64,000 bases of DNA from Pelomonas baiyunensis (GCF_043555935.1 NZ_JBIGIB010000003.1:620001-684000); one strand, 5' to 3'; shown: positions 54,001 through 62,844, numbered from the stretch's first letter. The notes: a model not told the origin generated them from the letters alone. Program-made: numbers and translations.

Positions 54001-54080
54001 TGCCGTTCTCCTTTGCACGCCGGCCGGGGCTAACGGCCCAGCCAGCGGATGACAACGACTTTACTCCTGAAGTTGGAAAA

Positions 54081-54104
54081 TTTGATTTAATCGATTTAAT
54101 CAAA
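54081..54104. promoter_or_regulatory. AT-rich tandem/near-palindromic element
   Basis: Two adjacent copies of GATTTAATC, flanked by TTT and AAA, form a 24-bp near-palindrome with two mismatches. It lies about 80 bp upstream of the chemoreceptor ATG in the only AT-rich stretch of the region and is probably part of its promoter or an operator. No match to a sigma-28 promoter with correct spacing was found. Confidence 0.4.
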
Positions 54105-54176
54105 TTAGCCAAAGACGGGAATAGTCGGCGCTTGGATGCGGCCGGCGCCGACGGGCGGGCCGGGGTGGCTGCCCAT

Positions 54177-54203
54177 GAAAAACGCCGCCCGAGGGGGCGG
54201 CGT
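54177..54203 (-). terminator. Intrinsic terminator of metK
   Basis: On the minus strand a CGCCGCCC/GGGCGGCG stem with a four-base loop is followed directly by TTTTTC. It lies about 76 bp past the metK stop codon. This is the only textbook intrinsic terminator I see in the window. Confidence 0.88.
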
Positions 54204-54278
54204 GGTGGGCACGGTGGGGGACGCGTTCGCGCCGCCGGTGCGTGGTGCTGGGGCCACAGGGGCCGGCGCGCGGCGGCC

Positions 54279-55460
54279 TTACAGGCCGGCTGCAGCCTTG
54301 AGGGCTGCAGCTTTGTCGGTACGTTCCCACGTGAACTCGGGCTCTTCGCGGCCGAAGTGGCCGTAGGCGGCCGTCTTGGAGTAGATCGGGCGCAGCAGGT
54401 CCAGCATCTGGATGATGCCCTTGGGGCGCAGGTCGAAGTGCTCGTTCACCAGCTTGGCGATCTGCTCGTCCGGAATCACACCGGTGCCTTCGGTGTAGAC
54501 CGTCACGTTCATCGGGCGGGCCACGCCGATGGCGTAAGCCACCTGCACCTGGCACTGGCGCGCCAGGCCAGCGGCCACCACGTTCTTGGCGACGTAACGC
54601 GCGGCGTAGGCGGCCGAGCGGTCGACCTTGGACGGGTCCTTGCCCGAGAAGGCGCCACCGCCGTGCGGGCAGGCGCCGCCGTAGGTGTCGACGATGATCT
54701 TGCGGCCGGTCAGGCCGCAGTCACCCTGCGGGCCGCCGATGACGAAACGGCCGGTCGGGTTGATCAGGTACTTGGTGTCGGCCGTGAGCCATTCCTTGGG
54801 CAGCACCGGCTTGATGATTTCCTCGCGCACCGCTTCGTAGAACTCGTCGGTCATGCGGTTGCCGAGCGAGTACTCCGGCGCGTGCTGGCTGGACAGCACG
54901 ATGGTGTCGATGCTGTGGGGCTTGCCGTCCACGTAGCGCATCGTGACCTGGCTCTTGGCGTCCGGGCGCAGGAAGGGCAGGCGACCGTCCTTGCGCAGCT
55001 GGGCCTGGCGCTCCACCAGGCGGTGGGCGTAGTAAATGGGCGCGGGCATCAACTCGGGCGTCTCGTCGCAGGCGTAGCCGAACATCAGGCCCTGGTCGCC
55101 GGCGCCGAGGTTCAGGTAGTCGTCGCTGGCGCGGTCCACGCCCTGGGCGATGTCGTTGCTCTGCTTGTCGTAGGCCACCAGCACCGCGCAGCCCTTGTAG
55201 TCGATGCCGTACTCGGTGTTGTCGTAGCCGATGCGCTTGATGGTGTCGCGCGCGACCTGGATGTAGTCGACGTTGGCCTGCGTGGTGATTTCACCGGCCA
55301 GTACCACCAGGCCGGTGTTGCACAGGGTTTCGGCGGCCACGCGCGAGAGCGGGTCTTGCTCGAAGATGGCGTCGAGGATGGCGTCCGAGATCTGGTCGGC
55401 CACCTTGTCGGGGTGTCCTTCAGAGACGGATTCAGACGTGAAGAGGAAATCGTTGGCCAC
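54279..55460 (-). CDS. metK: S-adenosylmethionine synthetase
   Basis: 393 residues from GTG 55460, with AGGAG 8 bp upstream. Family signatures: SESVSEGHPDKVADQISDA (ATP/metal site), GAGDQGLMFGYACDE and GGGAFSGKDPSKVDRSAAY. MetK makes S-adenosylmethionine from methionine and ATP in the cytoplasm. The frame stays open far upstream but only as antisense readthrough of the lpxL and dapF genes. It is divergent from the acyltransferase gene, the normal order in Burkholderiales. Its leader holds a hairpin (55488-55521), and an intrinsic terminator follows the gene. Confidence 0.97.
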   Translation of the reverse strand: MANDFLFTSESVSEGHPDKVADQISDAILDAIFEQDPLSRVAAETLCNTGLVVLAGEITTQANVDYIQVARDTIKRIGYDNTEYGIDYKGCAVLVAYDKQSNDIAQGVDRASDDYLNLGAGDQGLMFGYACDETPELMPAPIYYAHRLVERQAQLRKDGRLPFLRPDAKSQVTMRYVDGKPHSIDTIVLSSQHAPEYSLGNRMTDEFYEAVREEIIKPVLPKEWLTADTKYLINPTGRFVIGGPQGDCGLTGRKIIVDTYGGACPHGGGAFSGKDPSKVDRSAAYAARYVAKNVVAAGLARQCQVQVAYAIGVARPMNVTVYTEGTGVIPDEQIAKLVNEHFDLRPKGIIQMLDLLRPIYSKTAAYGHFGREEPEFTWERTDKAAALKAAAGL

Positions 55461-55487
55461 TTTTAAACTCCTGGTTGCTGTGGGTCG

Positions 55488-55521
55488 GCGTTGCCGTAGC
55501 TCCTGGAGGTGCGGCGAACGC
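55488..55521 (-). promoter_or_regulatory. metK leader hairpin
   Basis: Within the roughly 110-base metK leader, a stem GCGTT(C)GCCG / CGGCAACGC (9 bp, one bulged C) closes a 15-base loop containing AGGAG. It ends 28 bp before the start codon. The sequence does not match any SAM riboswitch class I know. A thermometer, protein-binding site or unassigned riboswitch element is possible. Confidence 0.4.
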
Positions 55522-55577
55522 TTTAGCAGGATTTGTGAATCGCCCCGCAAGTAGTTCATTAACTCGGCGATACCCCA

Positions 55578-55583
55578 AGTATA
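55578..55583 (-). promoter_or_regulatory. Candidate metK -10 box
   Basis: TATACT on the minus strand, about 118 bp upstream of the metK start. No good -35 box is visible at 16-18 bp. Confidence 0.4.
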
Positions 55584-55589
55584 GGAAAC

Positions 55590-56468
55590 ATGGTCCTGCT
55601 CTTTCGTTGGTTCTCCCGGTGTCCTTTGGCGCTTTTGCACGCTTTGGGGTCGGTGTTGGGGTGGGCGGTGTACGCGGCGTCGGCCACTTACCGCCGCCGG
55701 TTCAGGGCCAACGTGGCGCAGGCGGGCCTGCCTTGGGCCGCTGCGCGCCCGGCTATCGCGGCCGCAGGGCGCATGGCGGCGGAGCTGCCGTGGCTGTGGG
55801 TCGGGCAGCGCGGCAAGCCGCTGGGGCGTGCCCTGCGCTGGGACGGCGAGCACCTGATCGCCGAGGCGCTGGCCGAGAAGCGGGGCCTGGTGGTGATGAC
55901 GCCGCACCTGGGGTGCTTCGAGATCTGCGCGCAGGCGATTGCCGAGCGCTTCACCACGCCTGAGGCGCCCATCACCGTGCTGTACCGGCCTGCCCGCCAG
56001 GCGGCGCTGCGCGAGGTGATGGCCGGCTCGCGCGAGCGGCCAGGCCTGGCCACCGCGCCGGCTTCGCTGGCGGGCGTGCGGCAGATGATCCGGGGCCTGC
56101 GCCGCGGTGAGGTGATCGGCTTGTTGCCCGACCAGGTGCCGCCGGACGGCCTGGGCGTGTGGGCCCCGTTCTTCGGCCGCCCGGCCTACACCATGACGCT
56201 GGCGGCCCGCCTGGTGCAGCAGACGGGCGCCGCGCTGCTGCTGATCTGGGGCGAGCGCCTGCCCGGCGGGCAGGGCTACGTGGTCCATGTGCTGCCTGCG
56301 CCGAATATTCCCCGCGAGGCCAGCGCCGAAGACGCCGCCGCCACCGTGAACGCCGCCATGGAAAGCCTCATCCGCCGCGCGCCGGGTCAGTACCTGTGGG
56401 GTTACCACCGCTACAAGCAACCGCGCGGTCTGGACATCGGCGCCGCGCCGGATAATCCGGCCCCATGA
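55590..56468 (+). CDS. lpxL: LpxL-family lipid A acyltransferase
   Basis: 292 residues of the lysophospholipid acyltransferase (HtrB/LpxL/LpxM) family. The HX4E catalytic motif is MTPHLGCFE (about 108-116); PDQVPPDG and a C-terminal YLWGYHRYK are also typical. It adds a secondary acyl chain to lipid A at the inner membrane. AGGAA lies 3 bp before the ATG. LpxL versus LpxM cannot be separated from sequence by eye, but the metK-lpxL-dapF context is that of LpxL-type genes in Burkholderiales. Confidence 0.85.
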   Translation: MVLLFRWFSRCPLALLHALGSVLGWAVYAASATYRRRFRANVAQAGLPWAAARPAIAAAGRMAAELPWLWVGQRGKPLGRALRWDGEHLIAEALAEKRGLVVMTPHLGCFEICAQAIAERFTTPEAPITVLYRPARQAALREVMAGSRERPGLATAPASLAGVRQMIRGLRRGEVIGLLPDQVPPDGLGVWAPFFGRPAYTMTLAARLVQQTGAALLLIWGERLPGGQGYVVHVLPAPNIPREASAEDAAATVNAAMESLIRRAPGQYLWGYHRYKQPRGLDIGAAPDNPAP

Positions 56469-56546
56469 ACAAGCCCCCACGCTCACTGCGCTCGCTGCCC
56501 CCCGAGGGGGCGCGTCAGTCCCTTCGGACGGCCGGGCGGGACTGAC
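56469..56546. repeat. REP-like intergenic repeat before dapF
   Basis: The gap holds the CTGCCCCCCGAGGGGGC block also seen at 44944 and a GTCAGTCCCTTCGGACGGCC stem. It separates the acyltransferase and dapF genes on the same strand and may act as a processing or stabilising hairpin. Confidence 0.55.
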
Positions 56547-57386
56547 ATGAGATTGCGTTTCACCAAGATGCACGGCGCGGGGAATGACTTCGTCGTCATC
56601 GACGCCACGAAGCAGCCCCTGACGCTCACGCCCGAGCAGATGCGTCACCTCGGCGACCGCCGCTTTGGCGTGGGCTGCGACCAGATCCTGGTGATCGAGC
56701 CCAGCACCGACGCCGGCGCTGACTTCCGCTACCGCATCTTCAACAACACCGGGGCCGAGGTGGAGCACTGCGGCAACGGCTCGCGCTGCTTCGTGCGCTA
56801 CGTGGTGGACGCGGGGCTCACCGACAAGCGCGAGATCCATGTCGACACCCTGAACCGCCGGCTGCGGCTCATGTTGCAGGACGATGGCCGCGTGACGGTC
56901 AACATGGGTGCGCCGGTGTTTGAGCCGGCGGCCTTGCCGTTCGACCCCGCCGGCCTCGTGCCGCGCCTGGAACACGGCTTCGAGCTGTGGCCGGTGGAAG
57001 GGGTGGAGCTGGGTGTCGTGTCCATGGGCAACCCGCACGCCGTGCAGCGCGTGGCCGATGTGGCCACCGCGCCGGTGGCAACACTCGGCCCGCGGATCGA
57101 AGGCCACGCCCGCTTCGCGCGGCGCGTGAATGCCGGCTTCCTGCAGGTGCTGGCGCGCGACCGCATCGCCCTTCGGGTGTACGAGCGCGACGCGGGCGAA
57201 ACGCTGGCCTGCGGCACGGGCGCTTGCGCGGCCGTGGTGGTGGGCATCCGCGCCGGTTGGCTGGATTCGGCCGTGGAGGTGCAAACCCGCGGCGGCCAAC
57301 TGCGCATCGAGTGGGCCGGAGGCGACAGCCCGGTGCTGATGACCGGCCCCGCTGTGAAAGTTTTTGACGGAGAGATCGAGCTGTGA
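56547..57386 (+). CDS. dapF: Diaminopimelate epimerase
   Basis: 279 residues. The catalytic cysteine pair is visible: Cys75 in VEHCGNGSRC and Cys222 in LACGTGACAA. MHGAGNDF near the N-terminus and VSMGNPHAV are also diagnostic. DapF converts LL- to meso-diaminopimelate for peptidoglycan and lysine. Its stop overlaps the DUF484 start in GTGA, so dapF, DUF484, xerC and the next gene are coupled. Confidence 0.97.
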   Translation: MRLRFTKMHGAGNDFVVIDATKQPLTLTPEQMRHLGDRRFGVGCDQILVIEPSTDAGADFRYRIFNNTGAEVEHCGNGSRCFVRYVVDAGLTDKREIHVDTLNRRLRLMLQDDGRVTVNMGAPVFEPAALPFDPAGLVPRLEHGFELWPVEGVELGVVSMGNPHAVQRVADVATAPVATLGPRIEGHARFARRVNAGFLQVLARDRIALRVYERDAGETLACGTGACAAVVVGIRAGWLDSAVEVQTRGGQLRIEWAGGDSPVLMTGPAVKVFDGEIEL

Positions 57387-58099
57387 GTTCCAACCCAGCC
57401 GCGGACGCGGTGCAAGGCATCACCGAAACCGACATCGCCAACTACCTGGCGGCCACGCCCGGCTTCTTCGAGCGCCACGCGGCGTTGCTCGCCACGGTCC
57501 AACTGCAGCACCCGCACGGCACGCGTGCCGTGTCGCTGCAAGAGCGCCAGGCCGAGATGCTGCGCGACAAGATCAAGGGCCTGGAGCAGCGCCTCATCGA
57601 CATGATCCGCAACGGCCAGGACAACGTGGCCATTGCCGACCGCCTGCACCGCTGGACGCTGGCCGTCATGCGTGCGGCTGGCACGCCGGCGGAGCTGCCC
57701 GGCGTGCTGCTGCACGAGTTGCGCCACCAGTTCATGATCCCGCAGGCCAGCCTGCGCCTGTGGGGCGTGGCGCCGGCGTACGAGTCGGCTGAGTTCGCGG
57801 CCTCGGTCAGCGCCGATGTGAAGAGCTTTGCGTCCAGCCTCAGCCAACCCTACTGCGGCGTGAACTCGGGCTTCGAGGCCGCGCGCTGGCTGGGCCTGTC
57901 GGAAAGCGGCGGCACGGCCACGTCGCTCGCGCTGATTCCGCTGAGCCAGGCGAATGCACAAGACGGCAAGCCGTTCGGCCTGCTGGTGCTCGGCTCGCCC
58001 GACCCCACGCGCTACACCGCCGAGATGGGCACCGACTTCCTGACCCGCGTCGGCGAGATCGCCAGCGCGGGCCTGACGGGGCTGCTGGCCCAGGCATGA
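57383..58099 (+). CDS. DUF484 (GAF-like) protein
   Basis: 238 residues starting at GTG 57383. The N-terminus ITETDIANYLAATPGFFERH and the following HPHGTRAVSLQERQAEMLRDKI helix match DUF484, a GAF-like family of unknown function that is nearly always encoded between dapF and xerC. It overlaps dapF (GTGA) and xerC (ATGA). The conserved position suggests a link to cell wall or chromosome dimer work, not proven. Confidence 0.92.
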   Translation: MSSNPAADAVQGITETDIANYLAATPGFFERHAALLATVQLQHPHGTRAVSLQERQAEMLRDKIKGLEQRLIDMIRNGQDNVAIADRLHRWTLAVMRAAGTPAELPGVLLHELRHQFMIPQASLRLWGVAPAYESAEFAASVSADVKSFASSLSQPYCGVNSGFEAARWLGLSESGGTATSLALIPLSQANAQDGKPFGLLVLGSPDPTRYTAEMGTDFLTRVGEIASAGLTGLLAQA

Positions 58100-59052
58100 C
58101 CGCCGCGGGCGTCAGCGTCGAACCCGAAGCCCTGGCTCTGCCGGCGGACTTCGAGGACTACCTGCGCCACGCCCGCGTTCAACAACGCCTGAGCCCGCGC
58201 ACGCTCACGCTCTACACCGACGGCCTGGCGCGCTTGCAGGCGCTGCTGCTGGACGGGGCGCTGGAGTTGCGCACCCTGTCGCTGGCCCAGGCCCGGCGGC
58301 TGGCGGCGCAGCTGCACCGCGAGGGGCTGGCCCCGAAGTCCATCGCGCTGCTGCTGTCCATTTGGCGCAGCGCCTACCGCTGGCTGGGCCGCCAGGGCCG
58401 CGTGGCCGTGAATCCGTTTGATGGCCTGCGCGCGCCCAAGGCGCCCAAGCCGCTGCCCAAGGCGCTGGGCGTGGACGATGCCGTGCAACTGGCCAGCCAT
58501 GTCGAAGCCGCGCCGGCCGATGCCCTGGCCGAACTGCAGGACCGCGCGGTGGTGGAGCTGCTGTACGGCGCCGGCCTGCGCGCGGCCGAGTTGATCGGCC
58601 TGGACGCGCAAGCCAGCACCAGCGCGGCCGGCTGGGTGGATCTGCAAGCCGGCGAAGTGCATGTGCTGGGCAAGGGCGGCAAGCGCCGCTCCACGCCGCT
58701 CGGGCGCGCGGCCGCGCAGGCCGTGCAGGCGTGGCTGGAGGTGCGTGACCAGCGGGCCGCGCCGGGCGAGGTGGCACTCTTCGTGGGCGCACGCGGTCAC
58801 CGCCTGGCGGCCTCGGTGATGCGCCAGCGGCTGGCAGCCCGCGCGGTGGCAGCCGGCAGTCCGGCCCACGTGCACCCGCACATGCTGCGGCACAGCTTTG
58901 CGTCGCACCTGCTGCAGTCCAGCGGCGACCTGCGCGCCGTGCAGGAACTGCTGGGCCACGCCCACATCACCACCACCCAGGTCTACACGCAGCTGGACCA
59001 CCAACACCTGGCGCGCATCTACGACGCCGCTCACCCGCGCGCAAAAAAATGA
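58096..59052 (+). CDS. xerC: Tyrosine recombinase XerC
   Basis: 318 residues: N-terminal SAM-like core-binding domain (about 15-105) and the C-terminal catalytic domain with all tyrosine recombinase residues: Arg162 (GLRAAEL), Lys193 (GKGGK), His262 and Arg265 (HMLRHSF), His288 (LGHAH) and Tyr297 (QVYTQL). With XerD it resolves chromosome dimers at dif. The dapF-DUF484 context identifies XerC rather than a phage integrase. A short insert (TSTSAAGW, about 174-180) is a minor oddity. Confidence 0.95.
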   Translation: MTAAGVSVEPEALALPADFEDYLRHARVQQRLSPRTLTLYTDGLARLQALLLDGALELRTLSLAQARRLAAQLHREGLAPKSIALLLSIWRSAYRWLGRQGRVAVNPFDGLRAPKAPKPLPKALGVDDAVQLASHVEAAPADALAELQDRAVVELLYGAGLRAAELIGLDAQASTSAAGWVDLQAGEVHVLGKGGKRRSTPLGRAAAQAVQAWLEVRDQRAAPGEVALFVGARGHRLAASVMRQRLAARAVAAGSPAHVHPHMLRHSFASHLLQSSGDLRAVQELLGHAHITTTQVYTQLDHQHLARIYDAAHPRAKK

Positions 59053-60560
59053 GATTCCGACTTGCTGCCCTGACGGCCTTGCTGGCGACATCAGCCGGCG
59101 CCACGCCCGACGATGCGCCATTCGCGCGCATCCAGGCCCTGCGCCCGGCCGCTGTGGAAGGCAACTGGACGCGCATGAAGATGCCCGACGGCGGCCGCAC
59201 CGCGTTCGCCTCCATCAACTACCTGATGGCCCTGGACGACGACTGGGGCTTTGGCCCCGGCGTGTACGGCGCGGCCAAGGGCAACTACGGCGGCATCTTC
59301 ACGGTGGGCTTCACCGGCCAGCGCCGTTGGCGCCTGAGCAGCCAGACCCACCTGGCGGCCAGCCTGTACGTGGGCGCGGGCGGCGGGCTGTCCAGCCAGC
59401 AGCTGCGTTTCGGCGGCGGCTTGATGCTCAGGCCCGAACTGTCGCTGCGCACCGAAACCGGTGCCTGGTACAGCGGTGTCGGCTTGTCGCAGATCCGCTT
59501 CCCCGGCGGCAACGTGAAGAGCGGCGTGGGCCTGAGCTTCACGCTCGGCCGGGCGATGGACTTCCCGAGCTTTGCACCGGAAGACGCCGGCCGGCGAGGC
59601 CGTGCCACGCAGCGCACCGGCCTGGGCTTTGACGAGATTGCGCTGACCGGTGGCTACGAAAAGCCCAGCGGCAGCAGCCGCGACCGCAGCGGCGCCCCGC
59701 TGGTGCGTCGCATCGGCCGGGCGGGTGCCGAGTTGCGCCAGTACATCGTGGACGGCAGCTGGTGGGGCATCGAGGCCGCCGGCGCAGCCCAAGGCGGCGC
59801 GGACGGCTACATGGAAGTGCTGGGCCAGATCGGCCAGGACTGGCCCCTGTTCGGTTCGCCCCGCCTGCGCGCGGGCGGCCAGCTGGGCGCGGGCCTGGGC
59901 GGCGGCGGCAATGTGGACACCGGCAGCGGCGTGCTGTTGCGTGCCGGGCCCACGGTGCGGTGGCTCACGCCCTGGGGCCCCAGCCTGCGCCTGGACACCG
60001 GCTACACCCATGCGCTCAGCGGCGGCTACCGCGCCCCCTACGCGCGCCTCGTGCTGGCCATGCCGCTGGACCGTGCACCGGCCGCGTTCGTGGACGAAAC
60101 CGGCGGCGTCGTGCGGGTGCAGCAGTTGGGCGCCAGTGCGCAGTACCTGCCGCGCATGCGCTTCAAGGACGGTCGCGTCGAGGGTGTCACGCACCTGGCG
60201 GTGCGCATGTCGCGCGAGTTCTCGCCGCGTGTCTACGGCACGGCCCAGGCCGGCAGCGCGGCGGCCGGCAGTGCCGGAGCCTATTCCTTCGGCCTCTTCG
60301 GCCTCGGCGTGCAGAGCGACCCGCTGTGGCGTGGCGTGCGCGTGGGGGGCGAATGGCTGGTGGGCGCCGCGGGGGGCGGGGGCGTCTGGGTGGGCGGTGG
60401 CGCCGTCACGCAGGCCGAGCTGTGGGCCCAGTGGCCGCTCAGCGAGCGGCTGTCGCTGCGCGGCGGCGTGGGCGAATTCCACACGCTGCGCGGCCACACT
60501 CAATCCACCCCGCTGACCCACTTGTCGCTGAGCTACGCCTACGGCACGCTGCAGCGCTGA
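59049..60560 (+). CDS. Predicted outer-membrane beta-barrel protein
   Basis: 503 residues; family not recognised. Signal peptide (about 1-18, AGA-T), then many alternating Gly/aromatic beta strands (for example YGGIFTVGFTGQRRW and GVLLRAGPTVRW) and a final LSLSYAYGTLQR strand, typical of an outer-membrane barrel, although the last residue is Arg rather than Phe. No cysteine-rich or catalytic motif. Its ATG overlaps the xerC stop (ATGA), which is unexpected for an envelope protein and implies it is made with the cell-division genes. Confidence 0.7.
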   Translation: MRFRLAALTALLATSAGATPDDAPFARIQALRPAAVEGNWTRMKMPDGGRTAFASINYLMALDDDWGFGPGVYGAAKGNYGGIFTVGFTGQRRWRLSSQTHLAASLYVGAGGGLSSQQLRFGGGLMLRPELSLRTETGAWYSGVGLSQIRFPGGNVKSGVGLSFTLGRAMDFPSFAPEDAGRRGRATQRTGLGFDEIALTGGYEKPSGSSRDRSGAPLVRRIGRAGAELRQYIVDGSWWGIEAAGAAQGGADGYMEVLGQIGQDWPLFGSPRLRAGGQLGAGLGGGGNVDTGSGVLLRAGPTVRWLTPWGPSLRLDTGYTHALSGGYRAPYARLVLAMPLDRAPAAFVDETGGVVRVQQLGASAQYLPRMRFKDGRVEGVTHLAVRMSREFSPRVYGTAQAGSAAAGSAGAYSFGLFGLGVQSDPLWRGVRVGGEWLVGAAGGGGVWVGGGAVTQAELWAQWPLSERLSLRGGVGEFHTLRGHTQSTPLTHLSLSYAYGTLQR

Positions 60561-60602
60561 GCGCCGCGCCGGCGCTCAGCGCCCCTTTGAAGAGATTTGT
60601 CG

Positions 60603-61796
60603 ATGAAGAAGATCACCCTCCGCCCGGGCAAGGAACGCTCGTTGGTCAAGCGCCACCCCTGGGTGTTTGAAAGCTCCGTGGCCCGTGGCGGCGGCGATGC
60701 GGGCGAAACCGTGCGCGTGGAGTCGGCCGACGGCCAGTTCCTCGCCTGGGCCGCGTTCAGCCCGCAGTCGCAGATCCGCCTGCGGGCCTGGAGCTTTGAC
60801 GAGGCCGAGCGCATCGACGCCGCCTTCTTCCAGCGCCGCATCGCGCAGGCGCTGGCGTTTCGCGCCCGGCTGCCGGTCGCGTCGAATGCGGTGCGCCTCA
60901 TCCACGGCGAGGCCGACGGCCTGCCCGGCTTGATCGTCGACCGGTACGTCGACACGCTGGTGGCGCAGTTCACCAGTGCGGGTGTGGAGCGCTGGAAGCC
61001 GGTGATTGCGGACGCGCTGATCGCCGCCACCGGCCTGACGCGCCTGTACGAGCGCTCGGACGCCCAGGCCCGCGAGTGGGAAGGCCTGCCGGTGAAGACC
61101 GGCTGGCTGCGCCAAGGCGCGAACGATGCGGGCGAGACGGCCCTGACCATCCAGGAACACGACTGGCAGCTCACGCTCGACGTGGCCGAAGGCCACAAGA
61201 CCGGCTACTACCTGGACCAGCGCGACAGCCGCAAGCGCTTTGCCGATGCGGTGCGGCACTACGGCTGCCAGACCGTGCTGAACTGCTTCAGCTACACCGG
61301 CGGCTTCTCGGTGGCCGCGCTGGCTGGCGGGGCCCAGCGGGTGATCAGTGTGGATTCCTCGGCCCCGGCGCTGGCGCGTGCGCAGGCCCATGTGGCGCTG
61401 AACGGTTTCGACGCGGCCCGCCACGAGGCCTGGGACGCCGACGTCAACGCCACGCTGCGCCGCTGCCTGGCCGAAGGCCAGCGCTTTGACGCCATCGTGC
61501 TGGACCCGCCCAAATTCGCCCCCACGGCGGCGCACGCGGAACGGGCTGCCCGGGCCTACAAGGACATCAACCGCCTGGCCTTCATGCTCTTGAACGACGG
61601 CGGGCTGCTGTACACCTTCTCGTGCTCCGGCGGCATTGCGCCGGACCTGTTCCACAAGATCGTGGCCGGCGCGGGCCTGGACGCGGGCGTGGACGGCTAC
61701 ATCATCGAGCGCCTGTGCGCCGCGGCCGATCACCCGCAGACGGTGCGTTTCCCTGAAGGCGACTACCTCAAGGGCTTGGGCATCCTCAAGCGCTGA
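60603..61796 (+). CDS. rlmI: 23S rRNA m5C1962 methyltransferase
   Basis: 397 residues: N-terminal PUA-like domain (about 1-80, ITLRPGKERSLVKRHPWVFESSV), an EEHGP-type middle domain, and a Rossmann methyltransferase with VLNCFSYTGGFSVAAL, VLDPPKFAPT and a YTFSCSGG catalytic cysteine. The ATG at 60603 is preferred to a TTG 6 bp upstream. Single gene, convergent with cnoX. Confidence 0.93.
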   Translation: MKKITLRPGKERSLVKRHPWVFESSVARGGGDAGETVRVESADGQFLAWAAFSPQSQIRLRAWSFDEAERIDAAFFQRRIAQALAFRARLPVASNAVRLIHGEADGLPGLIVDRYVDTLVAQFTSAGVERWKPVIADALIAATGLTRLYERSDAQAREWEGLPVKTGWLRQGANDAGETALTIQEHDWQLTLDVAEGHKTGYYLDQRDSRKRFADAVRHYGCQTVLNCFSYTGGFSVAALAGGAQRVISVDSSAPALARAQAHVALNGFDAARHEAWDADVNATLRRCLAEGQRFDAIVLDPPKFAPTAAHAERAARAYKDINRLAFMLLNDGGLLYTFSCSGGIAPDLFHKIVAGAGLDAGVDGYIIERLCAAADHPQTVRFPEGDYLKGLGILKR

Positions 61797-61852
61797 CGCG
61801 GCGCAGCAGGCGCCGCCCGCCGGGTGTCATCGGCGGTTCAGTCCCTGGCGCT

Positions 61853-62803
61853 TCAGAAGAGCGCCATCGACAGCTTGCGGCGGTAGCTGTCGATCAGCGG
61901 GTCGCTGTGCACCACGGCGGCCTTGCCGGCAATTTCCAGCGTGCCGCTCTTGGCTTCGGCGGCGGGCTTGGGCGCCGGTTTGGTCAGCAACTCCAGGATG
62001 GCCACGTAGGTCTTGCGCGCGACCTGGTCCTTCCAGGCCTTGTCGCGCATGATGATTTCCAGCAGTTCGTCCATCGCTTCCGTGAAGCGCTGGCCGGCCA
62101 GGTGGGTTTGGGCCAGGGCCAGGCGGGCGTCGAAATCGCGCTTGTTCGCGGCAATGGCTGCTTGCAGCGCGGCCGGGTCAGCACCGGCGCTGGCGTCGAA
62201 CGCGGCCAGCCAGGTGGCCAGGGCCGCCAGGCGCGGCGAGGGCACGAGCGTGTCGGCCGCCTTGGCGGCGACCGGGGCGAACGCCTCGCGTGCCTCCGAG
62301 AGGTGGCCGCGCTCCAGCAAGGCCTTCACGTAGTCGAATCGCGCGGTGTCGTTGGCCGGGTCGGTGTGCACGGCGTGGGCCAGCTTGGTCAGCGCGGCGT
62401 CTTCATCGCCCTGGGCCATCAGGGCCTCGGCGTCTTCCACGTCGGCAGCGGCTTCCAGCGCCTCACCGGGCGGCACGTGCTTGTCCAGGAACTCGCGGAT
62501 CTGCGACTCGGGAATCGCGCCCAGGAAACCGTCCACCGGCTGCCCGCCCGCAAACATCACGCAGAACGGGATGGAGCGCACGTTGAACATCTGGCTCAGC
62601 TGCGTGGCGATCTCGGGCACCTCGTCGCTGTTGAGCTTGGCCAGCGTGAAGCGGCCGCCGTATTCGGCCTCCAGCTTCTCCAGGATGGGGCCCAGCGTGC
62701 GGCAGGGGCCGCACCAGGGGGCCCAGATGTCCAGCAGCACCGGACGCTCTTGAGACGCCAGGATGAGTTCGGCTTCGAAGTTCTGGAGGGTGATGTCGAT
62801 CAT
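61853..62803 (-). CDS. cnoX: Chaperedoxin CnoX (thioredoxin-TPR, YbbN)
   Basis: 316 residues: thioredoxin domain (about 1-110) with active-site Cys31/Cys34 in WAPWCGPC, then a TPR region (about 125-316). CnoX shields unfolding proteins under oxidative or chlorine stress and hands them to GroEL. E. coli CnoX lacks the redox motif; this one keeps CGPC, like the Caulobacter form, so it may also reduce disulfides. Divergent from purE, 83 bp apart. Confidence 0.9.
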   Translation of the reverse strand: MIDITLQNFEAELILASQERPVLLDIWAPWCGPCRTLGPILEKLEAEYGGRFTLAKLNSDEVPEIATQLSQMFNVRSIPFCVMFAGGQPVDGFLGAIPESQIREFLDKHVPPGEALEAAADVEDAEALMAQGDEDAALTKLAHAVHTDPANDTARFDYVKALLERGHLSEAREAFAPVAAKAADTLVPSPRLAALATWLAAFDASAGADPAALQAAIAANKRDFDARLALAQTHLAGQRFTEAMDELLEIIMRDKAWKDQVARKTYVAILELLTKPAPKPAAEAKSGTLEIAGKAAVVHSDPLIDSYRRKLSMALF

Positions 62804-62844
62804 GGCAACAAAGGGAGCTGAGAAGGAGGTGGAGCCTCGGCTTC

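Noticed and set aside
54001..54060. Sigma-28 promoter for the chemoreceptor (TAAAG ... GCCGTTAG)
   Set aside because: The spacing between the two halves is about 18 bases, not the expected 11.
55461..55589. SAM riboswitch upstream of metK
   Set aside because: The leader does not show the SAM-I, SAM-II, SAM-III or SAH core sequences I can recall; only a simple hairpin is seen.
55461..57299. N-terminal extension of metK by about 600 codons
   Set aside because: It overlaps lpxL and dapF in antisense. MetK proteins start at the GTG at 55460, where there is a good ribosome binding site.
58096..59052. Tyrosine recombinase as a phage integrase marking a mobile element
   Set aside because: It sits in the conserved dapF-DUF484-xerC block and no attachment site or phage gene is nearby.
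61797..61852. Bidirectional terminator between rlmI and cnoX (GGCGC-AGCAG-GCGCC)
   Set aside because: Five-pair stem with no T-tract on either strand; too weak to call.
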